Positions 51,403-62,308 of a DNA stretch of 64,000 nt are shown one piece after another. The translations under genes and the position numbers were made by a program. Below the pieces are notes generated by a model. The model was not told the DNA's origin, made no database searches, and saw nothing but the letters and a program-made list of their open reading frames with translations. Position 1 is the first letter of the stretch; each line of letters starts with the position of its first letter. Source of the stretch: Lachnospiraceae bacterium (lineage in GTDB: Bacteria; Bacillota; Clostridia; Lachnospirales; Lachnospiraceae); contig JAGAOO010000063.1 in assembly GCA_017623675.1 (NCBI GenBank), positions 1 through 64,000 on the forward strand, read 5' to 3'.

Positions 51403-53423
51403 ATCAGACAGTGATGGATTATGCATCCAATTTACAGAAAACAGGAATTTCAAAAGATATATTGCAGCAGGTGAAGGGAATTTTGGAAGCAGTCCCGCAG
51501 ATAGGAAGTGACTTTGAAAATCCAACGATTCCCATAGAGAAAAAGCACTTGGTTATTGAACGTGTATTTCCGAAGGAAGTAAGAGATTTTTTGAAAATCT
51601 TATGCGATAACGGAGATTTTAAGCTTTATTCTGATATTTATTCTGCATTCATGGATTTAGAAAAGACACCGGAGTTGAAGGTGGAGCAGGCACAGCTGAT
51701 CTATGTTACACCTCCTACCACAGAACAGATGGATGGTATTCGGAAGTTTTTGACGAAAGAATTCGGTATTCCGGATATTGCCATTGAATGTAAAGAAGAC
51801 CGTTCCATTAAGAGTGGTTTTATTTTACGTGTTGGTACCAAGGAATATGATTGGAGTGAGCGGGGACGAATTGAACAGCTTGAAAAGAGCATTTCCAAAG
51901 CAGTTAATAAGACAAAGAATAAACAGTTTAGTGAAGAAAGTATCATATCGATTCTGAAAACGGAAATTGCTGATTTTGAGTTGGAGGCGAAGGATAAAGA
52001 GGTTGGTGTTGTAACCTGGGTTGGCGATGGAATCGTCAATGTAGACGGTATCGATCATGCATTTTACGGTGAAATCGTCCAGTTTGACAGTGGTGTTAAG
52101 GGTATGGTTCAGGATGTGCAAAGAGATGAAATCGGTATTATCCTGTTCGGCAGAGATACGGAAATTAAAGAAGGAACGAGAGTTGTACGGACGGGTAAAA
52201 TGGCAGGTATTCCGGTTGGTGAAGCGTTCAAGGGAAGAATCATCGATGCGCTTGGTGCTCCGCTGGATGGCGAAGGTGAAATTGCAGCCACCGGCTTTCG
52301 TCCGATTGAATTTCCGGCACCTAGTATCGTAGACCGGAAATCAGTGTCCGTACCAATGGAAACCGGTTTGTTGGCGATTGATTCCATGTTCCCAATTGGT
52401 CGTGGACAGAGAGAATTGATTATAGGTGATCGTCAGACAGGTAAGACATCGATTGCCATTGACACGATTTTAAATCAAAAGGATAAAGATGTAATCTGTA
52501 TTTATGTTGCTATCGGACAAAAGGCATCTACGATTGCAAAACTGGTAAATACATTAAAGAAAAATGATGCTATGTCCTATACCATTGTGGTATCGGCAAC
52601 TGCATCAGATCCGGCACCTTTGCAATATATTGCACCATATTCCGGTACTGCATTAGCAGAGTATTTTATGTATCAGGGCAAGGATGTTCTGATTGTATAT
52701 GATGATTTGTCAAAGCATGCAGTGGCATATCGTGCTATTTCTTTGCTGCTGGAGCGTTCGCCGGGACGAGAAGCGTATCCCGGTGATGTATTCTATCTGC
52801 ATTCCCGACTGCTGGAGCGGTCCAGTCGTTTGACTCCGGAAGCAGGAGGCGGTTCGATTACGGCATTGCCTATTATTGAAACGCAGGCAGGTGATGTTTC
52901 TGCATATATCCCGACGAATGTTATTTCCATTACGGACGGTCAGATATATCTGGAAAGTGAGTTATTCTTTGCAGGACAAAGACCGGCAGTTAATGTAGGT
53001 CTTTCTGTTTCGCGTGTGGGAGGAGCAGCCCAGACAAAAGCCATGAAGAAGGCAGCAGGAAGTATACGAATTGATCTGGCACAATATCGGGAAATGGAAG
53101 TATTTACGCAGTTTTCTTCTGATTTGGATGAAGGAACCAAGAAACAGCTGGCACACGGACGTGCATTAATGGAATTGTTAAAGCAACCATTAGGCAATCC
53201 TATGTCTATGCCTCAGCAGGTAATTACTTTGGTAGCGGCGAATGCACATATTTTCAGTGATATTGAAACCGGTCAGATTAAGACATTTCAGAAGGATATG
53301 TTAGATGATTTTGCAACGAATCATTCCGATATTATTAGCAAATTAGAGATAACAAAACAGCTTTCAGATGATTTGCAGGAAGCGATTATACAGGCAGCAA
53401 AAGATTTTAAGAATCGAGAGTGA
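51399..53423 (+). CDS. atpA: Fused ATP synthase delta and alpha subunits
   Basis: 674 residues in one frame. Residues 1 to about 174 read as the delta (OSCP-like) subunit: MDYASNLQKTGISKDILQQV, FLKILCDNGDFKLYSDIYSA, IECKEDRSIKSGFILRVGT. From about 177 the alpha subunit starts (FSEESIISILKTEIADFE) and runs 498 residues, its normal length, with P-loop GDRQTGKT (343-350) and SRLTPEAGGGSITALPIIET. No stop, no ATG and no ribosome site lies at the join, so the fusion looks real. Alpha is present three times in F1, delta once, so three delta parts per complex would be unusual. Operon order is otherwise standard. Confidence 0.9.
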   Translation: MNQTVMDYASNLQKTGISKDILQQVKGILEAVPQIGSDFENPTIPIEKKHLVIERVFPKEVRDFLKILCDNGDFKLYSDIYSAFMDLEKTPELKVEQAQLIYVTPPTTEQMDGIRKFLTKEFGIPDIAIECKEDRSIKSGFILRVGTKEYDWSERGRIEQLEKSISKAVNKTKNKQFSEESIISILKTEIADFELEAKDKEVGVVTWVGDGIVNVDGIDHAFYGEIVQFDSGVKGMVQDVQRDEIGIILFGRDTEIKEGTRVVRTGKMAGIPVGEAFKGRIIDALGAPLDGEGEIAATGFRPIEFPAPSIVDRKSVSVPMETGLLAIDSMFPIGRGQRELIIGDRQTGKTSIAIDTILNQKDKDVICIYVAIGQKASTIAKLVNTLKKNDAMSYTIVVSATASDPAPLQYIAPYSGTALAEYFMYQGKDVLIVYDDLSKHAVAYRAISLLLERSPGREAYPGDVFYLHSRLLERSSRLTPEAGGGSITALPIIETQAGDVSAYIPTNVISITDGQIYLESELFFAGQRPAVNVGLSVSRVGGAAQTKAMKKAAGSIRIDLAQYREMEVFTQFSSDLDEGTKKQLAHGRALMELLKQPLGNPMSMPQQVITLVAANAHIFSDIETGQIKTFQKDMLDDFATNHSDIISKLEITKQLSDDLQEAIIQAAKDFKNRE

Positions 53424-53427
53424 TAGC

Positions 53428-55807
<2,380 letters not shown>

Positions 55808-55822
55808 AGAGGTGTATAGCGG

Positions 55823-56236
55823 ATGAATACATTTTCATTACGAATTGTTGCCTGTAACCGTGTGTTTTATGATGGAGAATGTGAGGCATTGATTTTTCCG
55901 GGATATGACGGACAAATGGAAATTCTGGCACATCATGAGCAGATGACTACCATGGTAAAAATCGGAGAAATTCGTTATAAACTGCCTCAATGCGACTGGC
56001 AAAAAGCGGTTGTTTCAGATGGATTGATACAGGTGGAATATAACCATGTTAATGTAATTGTTTATTCGGCAGAGAAGCCGGAGGAAATAGATGCTTTTCG
56101 GGCAGAAGCAGCCTTGGAACGGGCGAGAGAGCAGTTACAGGAAAAGCAAAGTATTATGGAGTATCATGTGTCAAGAGCATCTCTTGCCAGAGCCATGGCA
56201 CGATTGAAAACAGCCGGTAAATATGAGATTAAGTAG
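55823..56236 (+). CDS. atpC: F-type ATP synthase subunit epsilon
   Basis: 137 residues: an N-terminal beta sandwich (LRIVACNRVFYDGECEALIF, PGYDGQMEILAHHEQM) and two C-terminal helices (AALERAREQLQEKQSIMEYH). Regulatory and coupling subunit at the foot of the central stalk. Last gene of the operon. The IS remnant begins 31 bases later and its hairpin end may serve as terminator. Confidence 0.93.
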   Translation: MNTFSLRIVACNRVFYDGECEALIFPGYDGQMEILAHHEQMTTMVKIGEIRYKLPQCDWQKAVVSDGLIQVEYNHVNVIVYSAEKPEEIDAFRAEAALERAREQLQEKQSIMEYHVSRASLARAMARLKTAGKYEIK

Positions 56237-56267
56237 AGGTTGGTTTCAACAAAATTTAAGAAATAAA

Positions 56268-57167
56268 AAAGGGGCTGTCGCACTAAGTAATTAGTGCGCA
56301 GCTCCTTTTCTGTGCAAAAAAAATAACTGCCAAACCTCGAAAGAATTCGGCAGTTGGTGTAAAATATAAGTATGCTACTACCTATTAAATTACAAAAAGA
56401 TTATACCTAAAATGCAGAAGGATATCAATTAAAACTTCCGCTAGATATTGAAACAATTATTCCTGAAGACGATTCTGTGCGTTTACTAAGTCAGTTTGTG
56501 GAGGCTATGGATTTGACTGACCTGTATTCTACTTATGAAAGAATAAATTCAGTATCGCCAAGAACTCTTCTTAAGATTGTTCTTTACTCCTATATGAATG
56601 GAGATTATTCCTCACGTTCCATGGAGTTAAACTGTAAAAGAGACATCAATTTTATGTTCCTTCTGGAAGGTGCACCTGCTCCGGACCATGCAACATTCGC
56701 ACGCTTTCGAAGTATTCATTTTGCACCTTGTTCAAAGCGAATTCTTGCAGAAATGTCCAATACACTTTTTGAACTTGGTGAAGTTTCGGGAGAGACCATT
56801 TTTATTGACGGTACAAAAATTGAAGCCAACGCAAATAAGTATACTTTTGTCTGGAAGAAAGCCGTAACAAAGAATCAGGCAAATGTGCTTGCAGAAAGTA
56901 TACTGCTGGCCATGGCAAGAAACATAAATAAATTACATAACAAAATACAAAAAGGTAAGACAGGAACTCATTTATTTCCTCTGAGAAGTGCCTAATTTTT
57001 GTTTTTTTAAAATAAATTTTTAAGCCATAGAAAATGGTTTATTAAAGTACGCCTTTTTTATAGAATAAAAGAATGATATGGAGCTTTTCTTTAGAATTTA
57101 ACATAAAAACAGCAAAAATGAAGCTGCCGCTTCACGAATTTTCATTCGTTAAAGCGACAGCCCCTTT
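56268..57167. mobile_element. Decayed IS1182-like element, about 900 bp with 14-bp terminal repeats
   Basis: AAAGGGGCTGTCGC at 56268-56281 and its inverse GCGACAGCCCCTTT at 57154-57167 are exact terminal inverted repeats. The left end forms a long hairpin (56271-56303) and so does the right end (about 57121-57164). Inside is only a transposase fragment and about 150 bases of non-coding AT-rich sequence. A full IS1182 element is about 1.6-1.8 kb, so roughly half is deleted. Confidence 0.85.
56372..56995 (+). pseudogene. Truncated IS1182-type transposase
   Basis: The original start is probably the ATG at 56372 (LLPIKLQKDYT), but TAA at 56408 interrupts it. After that the frame is open to 56995, with LPLDIETIIPEDDSVRLLSQ, then PRTLLKIVLYSYMNGDYSSR, and ETIFIDGTKIEANANKYTFV, which holds the first catalytic Asp of the DDE fold. 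The remaining DDE residues and the C-terminal half are missing. It cannot make active transposase. Confidence 0.85.
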
Positions 57168-57179
57168 CGAGTGTTCTTT

Positions 57180-57725
57180 CTATTTCTTTGGGAAGAAGTC
57201 CTGAGTTTCGTCCCAAAGTACGATATGTCCTGCCTTTAATGATTCAGGAACCATAATGATTCGCTGATTTTTAGAACCGCGGAACTTAAGACCAAGATCC
57301 TTTTCCTCTTCAATAAAAGGTCCATCGACCAGAATGTCAATATAAGAGAGGAATTCTGTGGTTTCCGGCCATACAGGAACCATATTTTTTAGAATGGCCT
57401 CGTCATAAAGATATCCGGTATAACACCAGATGCTCTTATTTGGATATCGTTCCTTTACTGCTTTCACCAAAGGGAGCAGGCCTAACTGGTTAGTATGTTC
57501 AAAAGGTTCTCCACCTAAAAGGCTGAGCCCACGTACATAATCCGGTTTCAAATACTCTAGAATGGTTTTGATGGTTCCGGAGGTAAATAAGGTTCCGTAA
57601 TTGAAATCCCAGGTTTCCTGATTAAAGCAGTTTTTACAATGATGAGTGCATCCACTGACAAATAAGGACACGCGGACACCGGGACCATTGGCAATATCAT
57701 ATTGTTTTATATCTGCATAATTCAT
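57180..57725 (-). CDS. nrdG: Anaerobic ribonucleotide reductase activating protein
   Basis: 181 residues. Radical SAM motif CTHHCKNC (Cys26, Cys30, Cys33) and SLLGGEPFEH with the SAM-binding GGE. It makes the glycyl radical on NrdD using SAM and a reduced flavodoxin or ferredoxin. It lies 66 bases after nrdD in the same direction and ends at the right-end hairpin of the IS remnant. Confidence 0.96.
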   Translation of the reverse strand: MNYADIKQYDIANGPGVRVSLFVSGCTHHCKNCFNQETWDFNYGTLFTSGTIKTILEYLKPDYVRGLSLLGGEPFEHTNQLGLLPLVKAVKERYPNKSIWCYTGYLYDEAILKNMVPVWPETTEFLSYIDILVDGPFIEEEKDLGLKFRGSKNQRIIMVPESLKAGHIVLWDETQDFFPKK

Positions 57726-57791
57726 GTTATTTCTCGCTTTCTGTGTTACTAACCTTCAGAATTCTTTGCACCATTCGCAATCCTTTGCATT

Positions 57792-59918
57792 TTACAGGTG
57801 CAGAACTCTTGCTTTAATTTCCTTGGTCTTTCCTACATTCCAGAAGTTCTCGCCTAAGTAACCACAGGTACGACGGGTAACATTCATCTTAGAATGATCT
57901 TTGTTATGGCATTGAGGACATTCCCATTCGCCCTCATCATTGATGATGATTTCGCCATCCCAGCCACATACATGACAGAAATCAGATTTGGTATTGAATT
58001 CCGCATACTGAATGTTGTCGTAAATATAACGAACAACCTCAGATAATGCTTCCAGATTGTTCCGCATATTTGGAATCTCTACATAGGAGATTGCACCACC
58101 GGAAGAAATCTGCTGGAACTGGCTTTCAAACTGGAATTTGCTGAAAGCATCAATCTTTTCCCGGACATCTACATGGTAAGAGTTGGTGTAATATCCCTTG
58201 TCTGTTACATCTTCAATGGTACCAAAACGTTCTTTATCAATTCTTGCAAACCGATAGCATAAAGATTCTGCCGGAGTACCATACAAACCAAAGGCAATAC
58301 CGGTCTGGGCTTTCCAACGATCGGTTGCTTCCCGCAAATGGTTCATAACGCGCAGCGCGAAATCCAAACCTTCCGGTTCTGTGTGGCTGACACCCTTCAT
58401 TAACTTGGTAACTTCATATAATCCAATATAACCAAGAGAGATGGTTGAGTAGCCATTGTATAACAGCTTATCAATCTTCTCGCCCTTCTTCAATCGGGCG
58501 ATTGCACCATATTGCCAGTGGATTGGGCTTACATCAGAGGTGACACCCACTAATGCATTGTGTCTGCACATTAATGCTTCGTAACACAATTCCAAACGTT
58601 CATCCAGTAACTGCCAGAACTTTTCTTCATTTCTCTTTGCCAGAATACCAATCTGAGGAAGATTCAAGGAAACAACACCCTGATTGAATCTGCCTTCGAA
58701 TTTATAATTTCCGTCTTCATCCTTCCATGGAGATAAGAAACTACGGCAGCCCATTGGACTGAATACGTTACCTTCATAGTTCTGACGCATCAGCTTCGCA
58801 CTGATGTAGTCCGGATACATACGCTTTGCAGAACAGCGGACAGCCATTTCAGTAATATAATCATATTCGCCACCCTTTAAGCAGTTGCATTCATCCAGAA
58901 CATAAATCAACTTTGGAAAAGCAGGAGTTACATAAACACCTTTTTCATTCTTGATACCTTCCATACGCTGACGAAGAATCTCAGCAATAATCTGTGCGTT
59001 TTCTTTGATATATTCGTCCTTTTCGTCCAGATATAAGAAAAGGGTAACGAATGGAGACTGTCCATTGGTTGTCATCAAGGTATTAATCTGATACTGGATG
59101 GTCTGAACACCGGAACGCAATTCGTCTTCCACACGCTCCTGTACCATTTTTTCAATAATTTCTGCGGATACCTGGTCGCCAAACTGCTCCTCAAATTTTG
59201 CCTTGTATTTGTTGTAACTCTTACGCAGATATTTTCCCAAGTGACGGACATCCACAGACTGCCCACCATATTGGCTGCTGGCAACGGAAGAAATAATCTG
59301 AGTCATAACGGTGCAGGCTACCTGAAAACTCTTAGGGCTTTCAATTAATTTGCCATTCATAACGGTGCCATTATCCAACATGTCTCCTATATTAATCAGA
59401 CAGCAGTTGAAAATTGGCTGTAAGAAATAATCGGAATCATGGAAGTGCAAAACACCATCTTCATGTGCTTTTGCAATCTTTTCCGGTAATAAAATACGCT
59501 TAGTTAAGTCCTTGGATACTTCGCCGGCAATCAAGTCACGCTGCGTAGATGCAACGGTAGCGTTTTTGTTGGAATTCTCTTCCATAACGTCCTTATTACT
59601 ATTTTTAATCAGACTTAAAATAGATTCGTCTGTTGTGTTTGCCTTACGAACCAGTTCTCTGGTATAACGATAGATAATATAAGTCTTGGCAAGCACGAAT
59701 TTACCGTCAGCCATTAACTTTTGCTCGATAATATCCTGGATGTCTTCTACCAGCATACGGGTACGGTTCTTTCCCTCGATATAACTGATAATGTTGTCAA
59801 TGGTATCCACAGATACCTGTTCAGAAGGTGCAACCTCTGCATTTGCCTTCTGGATTGCGGTTACAATTTTGCTACGGTCATAAGTAACCGCACGACCGTC
59901 ACGTTTAATTACTTGCAT
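57792..59918 (-). CDS. nrdD: Anaerobic ribonucleoside-triphosphate reductase
   Basis: 708 residues. An ATP-cone (VIKRDGRAVTYDRSKIVTAI) opens the chain, followed by the barrel with active-site cysteines. The C-terminus has a four-cysteine zinc site (CHVCG and CPQCH) and the glycyl radical loop RRTCGYLG with Gly686. It makes dNTPs from NTPs without oxygen, with formate or a thiol as reductant. A GGGGAG site precedes the ATG. This marks the host as an anaerobe. Confidence 0.97.
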   Translation of the reverse strand: MQVIKRDGRAVTYDRSKIVTAIQKANAEVAPSEQVSVDTIDNIISYIEGKNRTRMLVEDIQDIIEQKLMADGKFVLAKTYIIYRYTRELVRKANTTDESILSLIKNSNKDVMEENSNKNATVASTQRDLIAGEVSKDLTKRILLPEKIAKAHEDGVLHFHDSDYFLQPIFNCCLINIGDMLDNGTVMNGKLIESPKSFQVACTVMTQIISSVASSQYGGQSVDVRHLGKYLRKSYNKYKAKFEEQFGDQVSAEIIEKMVQERVEDELRSGVQTIQYQINTLMTTNGQSPFVTLFLYLDEKDEYIKENAQIIAEILRQRMEGIKNEKGVYVTPAFPKLIYVLDECNCLKGGEYDYITEMAVRCSAKRMYPDYISAKLMRQNYEGNVFSPMGCRSFLSPWKDEDGNYKFEGRFNQGVVSLNLPQIGILAKRNEEKFWQLLDERLELCYEALMCRHNALVGVTSDVSPIHWQYGAIARLKKGEKIDKLLYNGYSTISLGYIGLYEVTKLMKGVSHTEPEGLDFALRVMNHLREATDRWKAQTGIAFGLYGTPAESLCYRFARIDKERFGTIEDVTDKGYYTNSYHVDVREKIDAFSKFQFESQFQQISSGGAISYVEIPNMRNNLEALSEVVRYIYDNIQYAEFNTKSDFCHVCGWDGEIIINDEGEWECPQCHNKDHSKMNVTRRTCGYLGENFWNVGKTKEIKARVLHL

Positions 59919-60051
59919 GATTTATCTCCCCACCTTGCATAAGTTTTAATATAGTAAATTGCTGCTTTTTGAAATCAGAAAAGTTCTTAAAACGAAAAGC
60001 AGACCGATAAACGAAAAAGTAGGTTTATGTTTCAAAACCCTTCGAGAATTC

Positions 60052-60125
60052 ATTATAGCATCAAAAAATAGGTTTGTCTACAATATCTTGGATAAAAAAA
60101 TAAAAAACACCACAAGATATAGTGG
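60052..60125 (-). promoter_or_regulatory. nrdD promoter with candidate NrdR boxes
   Basis: On the minus strand TAGACA (60075-60080) and TATAAT (60052-60057) are 17 bases apart, about 135 bases before nrdD. Two ATAT-centred sites, TACAATATCTTGGATA (60079-60094) and CCACAAGATATAGTGG (60110-60125), are 31 bases apart centre to centre, close to the spacing of NrdR box pairs. Each differs from the palindromic consensus at several positions. Confidence 0.5.
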
Positions 60126-60294
60126 TCGCGATGTAAAGATAAATGTAAAAGATTAGAAAACAGGAAAAGTATATGTAAAAAGGCTGACAATTTGTGACAA
60201 TTGTAGTATTAGACTTTTCTTTTTTTCTGCTTTATGGTATGGTAAGTAATAGTTTGAAAACTTTATTATAAATTAAGAAGGGATTAAGACAGTT

Positions 60295-61383
60295 ATGAAA
60301 AAGAAAATGCTGAGCCTGTTAGTGGGAATTAGTCTGTGTACCGGTATGTTGGCAGGTTGTAACAAGGGAACTAAGATGAATAATTACGATGACTATGTGA
60401 CGCTGGGAGAGTACATTGGAGTTGAATATACACCTTTGTCTACGGAAGTGACGGAAGATGAACTGCAGGAGCAGGTAGATGCTTTCCTGCAACAGTGCGG
60501 AACCACGGAGGAACTGACGGAGGGCACAGTAAAAGAGGGAGATACCATTAATCTGGATTACATTGGTTATGCAGATGGAGAGGCTTTTGAAGGGGGCAGT
60601 ACTGATGGTGCAGGTGCGGAATTGACAATCGGTTCTCACAGTTACATTGATGATTTTGAGGAACAGTTAATTGGACATGAGGTAGGCGAGGAAGGAATTG
60701 AAGTTAATGTTACTTTTCCGGATGATTATACCAATTATGATGGAACACCATCTGATTTGGCAGGAAAGGATGCTACTTTTGTATGTACCATTAATAGTAT
60801 TTATGAAACCGTTTATCCGGAAGAACTGACAGATGATATTGTGGCTGAGTATTCTAGTTATGATACTGTAAATTCATTTATGGATGCTTTGAAAATGGAT
60901 TATGAAAATTACAAATCAGAGCTTGCAGACCAACAAATGAAGATAGATATTATTACGACTGTTATTGATAATGCAACGGTGAACAGTTATCCGGAGTCAG
61001 AGGTGGAGAAAATGACGGAACAAACCATTCAGGCAGCAAAGGATACAGCAACGTCATATGGCATGGAATTTAGCGAATACTTAGGCTATCTGCAGGATGA
61101 AGAGGGTAATCCGTATACGGAAGAAACCTATGCGGCAGGTGCGGAAGAGTATATTCGGGAATTATTAACAGAAAAGATGGTGATTTGTTCGATTGCTAAA
61201 AAGGAAGGTATTACTGTGACGAACGCAGAAGTACAGGCATATGTTGAGACAGAAAGTTCCGAATATGGAATGGATACAGATGCAATGTATGAAAGTTACT
61301 CAATGGAAGATTTGTCATATGCAGTTATATATGATAAAGTCATGGAATTTTTAGTGGAAAATGCTATTGCAATTGAAGAGTAA
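60295..61383 (+). CDS. Lipoprotein foldase, trigger-factor/FKBP-like
   Basis: 362 residues. A lipobox LAGC with Cys22 follows a signal peptide, so it is tethered outside the membrane. Residues about 75-170 are an FKBP-type PPIase domain (EGDTINLDYIGYADGEAFEG, IDDFEEQLIGHEVGEEGIEV, FPDDY). Helical arms follow as in the trigger-factor C-terminus (EKMTEQTIQAAKDTATSYGM). Such proteins fold secreted proteins at the cell surface in clostridia. Single gene. Confidence 0.87.
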   Translation: MKKKMLSLLVGISLCTGMLAGCNKGTKMNNYDDYVTLGEYIGVEYTPLSTEVTEDELQEQVDAFLQQCGTTEELTEGTVKEGDTINLDYIGYADGEAFEGGSTDGAGAELTIGSHSYIDDFEEQLIGHEVGEEGIEVNVTFPDDYTNYDGTPSDLAGKDATFVCTINSIYETVYPEELTDDIVAEYSSYDTVNSFMDALKMDYENYKSELADQQMKIDIITTVIDNATVNSYPESEVEKMTEQTIQAAKDTATSYGMEFSEYLGYLQDEEGNPYTEETYAAGAEEYIRELLTEKMVICSIAKKEGITVTNAEVQAYVETESSEYGMDTDAMYESYSMEDLSYAVIYDKVMEFLVENAIAIEE

Positions 61384-61395
61384 ATATTGTATAAT
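61367..61395 (+). promoter_or_regulatory. Promoter of tRNA-Leu, starting inside the foldase gene
   Basis: TTGCAA at 61367-61372 and TATAAT at 61390-61395 with a 17-base spacer. The -35 lies within the last codons of the foldase gene. Confidence 0.65.
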
Positions 61396-61433
61396 GACGT
61401 CTGTTGATGCTGTATCGCATTGACAGATGATAT

Positions 61434-61517
61434 GCAGTTGTGGCGGAATTGGCATACGCGCATGATTCAGGTTCATGTCCACGTACGTGGGTTCGGGTTC
61501 AAGTCCCGTCAACTGCA
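61434..61517 (+). tRNA. tRNA-Leu (CAG)
   Basis: Acceptor arms GCAGTTG and CAACTGC pair fully. Anticodon stem CATGA/TCATG encloses TTCAGGT (anticodon CAG). A long variable arm (CCACGTACGTGG) marks it as class II, and the T-arm GGGTTCAAGTCCC is normal. CCA is not encoded. Confidence 0.95.
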
Positions 61518-61525
61518 CTGAATGT

Positions 61526-61568
61526 AAGAGCCAAGAGTATTGAAAAATCAATGTTCCTGGCTCTTTTA
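61526..61568 (+). terminator. Terminator after tRNA-Leu
   Basis: AAGAGCCA at 61526-61533 pairs with TGGCTCTT at 61558-61565, with an inner TTGA/TCAA stem and a T-run. Confidence 0.75.
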
Positions 61569-61649
61569 TGTTGCTTGAAGATAAAAAAGGTAGCAGAAAA
61601 GTAGCAATGAATGCCGGTAGGGGTGCTGACTGAAATGCTCGCTAAATGG

Positions 61650-61678
61650 TTGACAGAGAAAAGTGGCTGATATATAAT
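61650..61678 (+). promoter_or_regulatory. Promoter of greA
   Basis: TTGACA at 61650-61655 and TATAAT at 61673-61678, perfect consensus hexamers at 17-base spacing, about 88 bases before greA. Confidence 0.85.
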
Positions 61679-61765
61679 ATTTCAATACGATTGGCGTATT
61701 ATACCTGTTCGAAGGTTAAGTCGCAAAAGTTGCACTAACATATATATAGAAAGGATTAAAGTGTA

Positions 61766-62245
61766 ATGGCTGAAAAAATGATTATCACGTATGCAGGATT
61801 AAAAGAGATGGAGGACGAGCTTCACAATCTGAAGGTTGTCACCAGAAAGGAAATTGCTCAGAAAATTAAAGAGGCGAGAGAACAGGGTGACTTATCCGAG
61901 AATGCAGAATATGATGCAGCAATGGATGAGCAGAGAGACATCGAAGCTCGTATCAAAGAGTTAGAGAAGATGTTGAAGAATGTGGATGTCGTTGATGAAG
62001 ATGAAATCGATATCCGTACCGTAAATGTTGGTTGTGCTGTTAAGGTACTGGATATGGAATTCGATGAGGAAGTTGAATATAAGCTGGTTGGTTCAAAGGA
62101 AGCTGATATCTTGAAAAACAAGATTTCAAACGAGGCACCAATTGGTAAAGCATTAATCGGTGCTAAAGTCGGTGATGTAGTTGATGTTGAAGCACCGGAT
62201 GGAACTTATCAGTACAAGGTATTGGATATTAAGAGATTAAGCTAA
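61766..62245 (+). CDS. greA: Transcription elongation factor GreA
   Basis: 159 residues. The N-terminal coiled coil ends in the conserved turn EQGDLSENAEYDAAMDEQ, whose acidic tip enters the polymerase channel to stimulate cleavage of backtracked RNA. The C-terminal FKBP-like half has GAKVGDVVDVEAPDGTYQYK. It lies 63 bases before lysS with a hairpin between them, a common greA-lysS arrangement in Firmicutes. Confidence 0.97.
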   Translation: MAEKMIITYAGLKEMEDELHNLKVVTRKEIAQKIKEAREQGDLSENAEYDAAMDEQRDIEARIKELEKMLKNVDVVDEDEIDIRTVNVGCAVKVLDMEFDEEVEYKLVGSKEADILKNKISNEAPIGKALIGAKVGDVVDVEAPDGTYQYKVLDIKRLS

Positions 62246-62256
62246 TAAGAAGTAGT

Positions 62257-62285
62257 AAAGGGACTGGTATATTGCCAATCCCTTT
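62257..62285 (+). terminator. Hairpin between greA and lysS
   Basis: AAAGGGA at 62257-62263 pairs with TCCCTTT at 62279-62285, extended inward by TTGG-type pairing. The T-run is weak, so some read-through into lysS is likely. Confidence 0.5.
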
Positions 62286-62308
62286 GTTGTGAGAAAGGAA
62301 GATAGATT

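Noticed and set aside
51984..51986. In-frame TTG as a possible internal start for a free alpha subunit
   Set aside because: It lies after the conserved alpha N-terminal block (SILKTEIADFE) and has no ribosome site, so it would give a damaged alpha.
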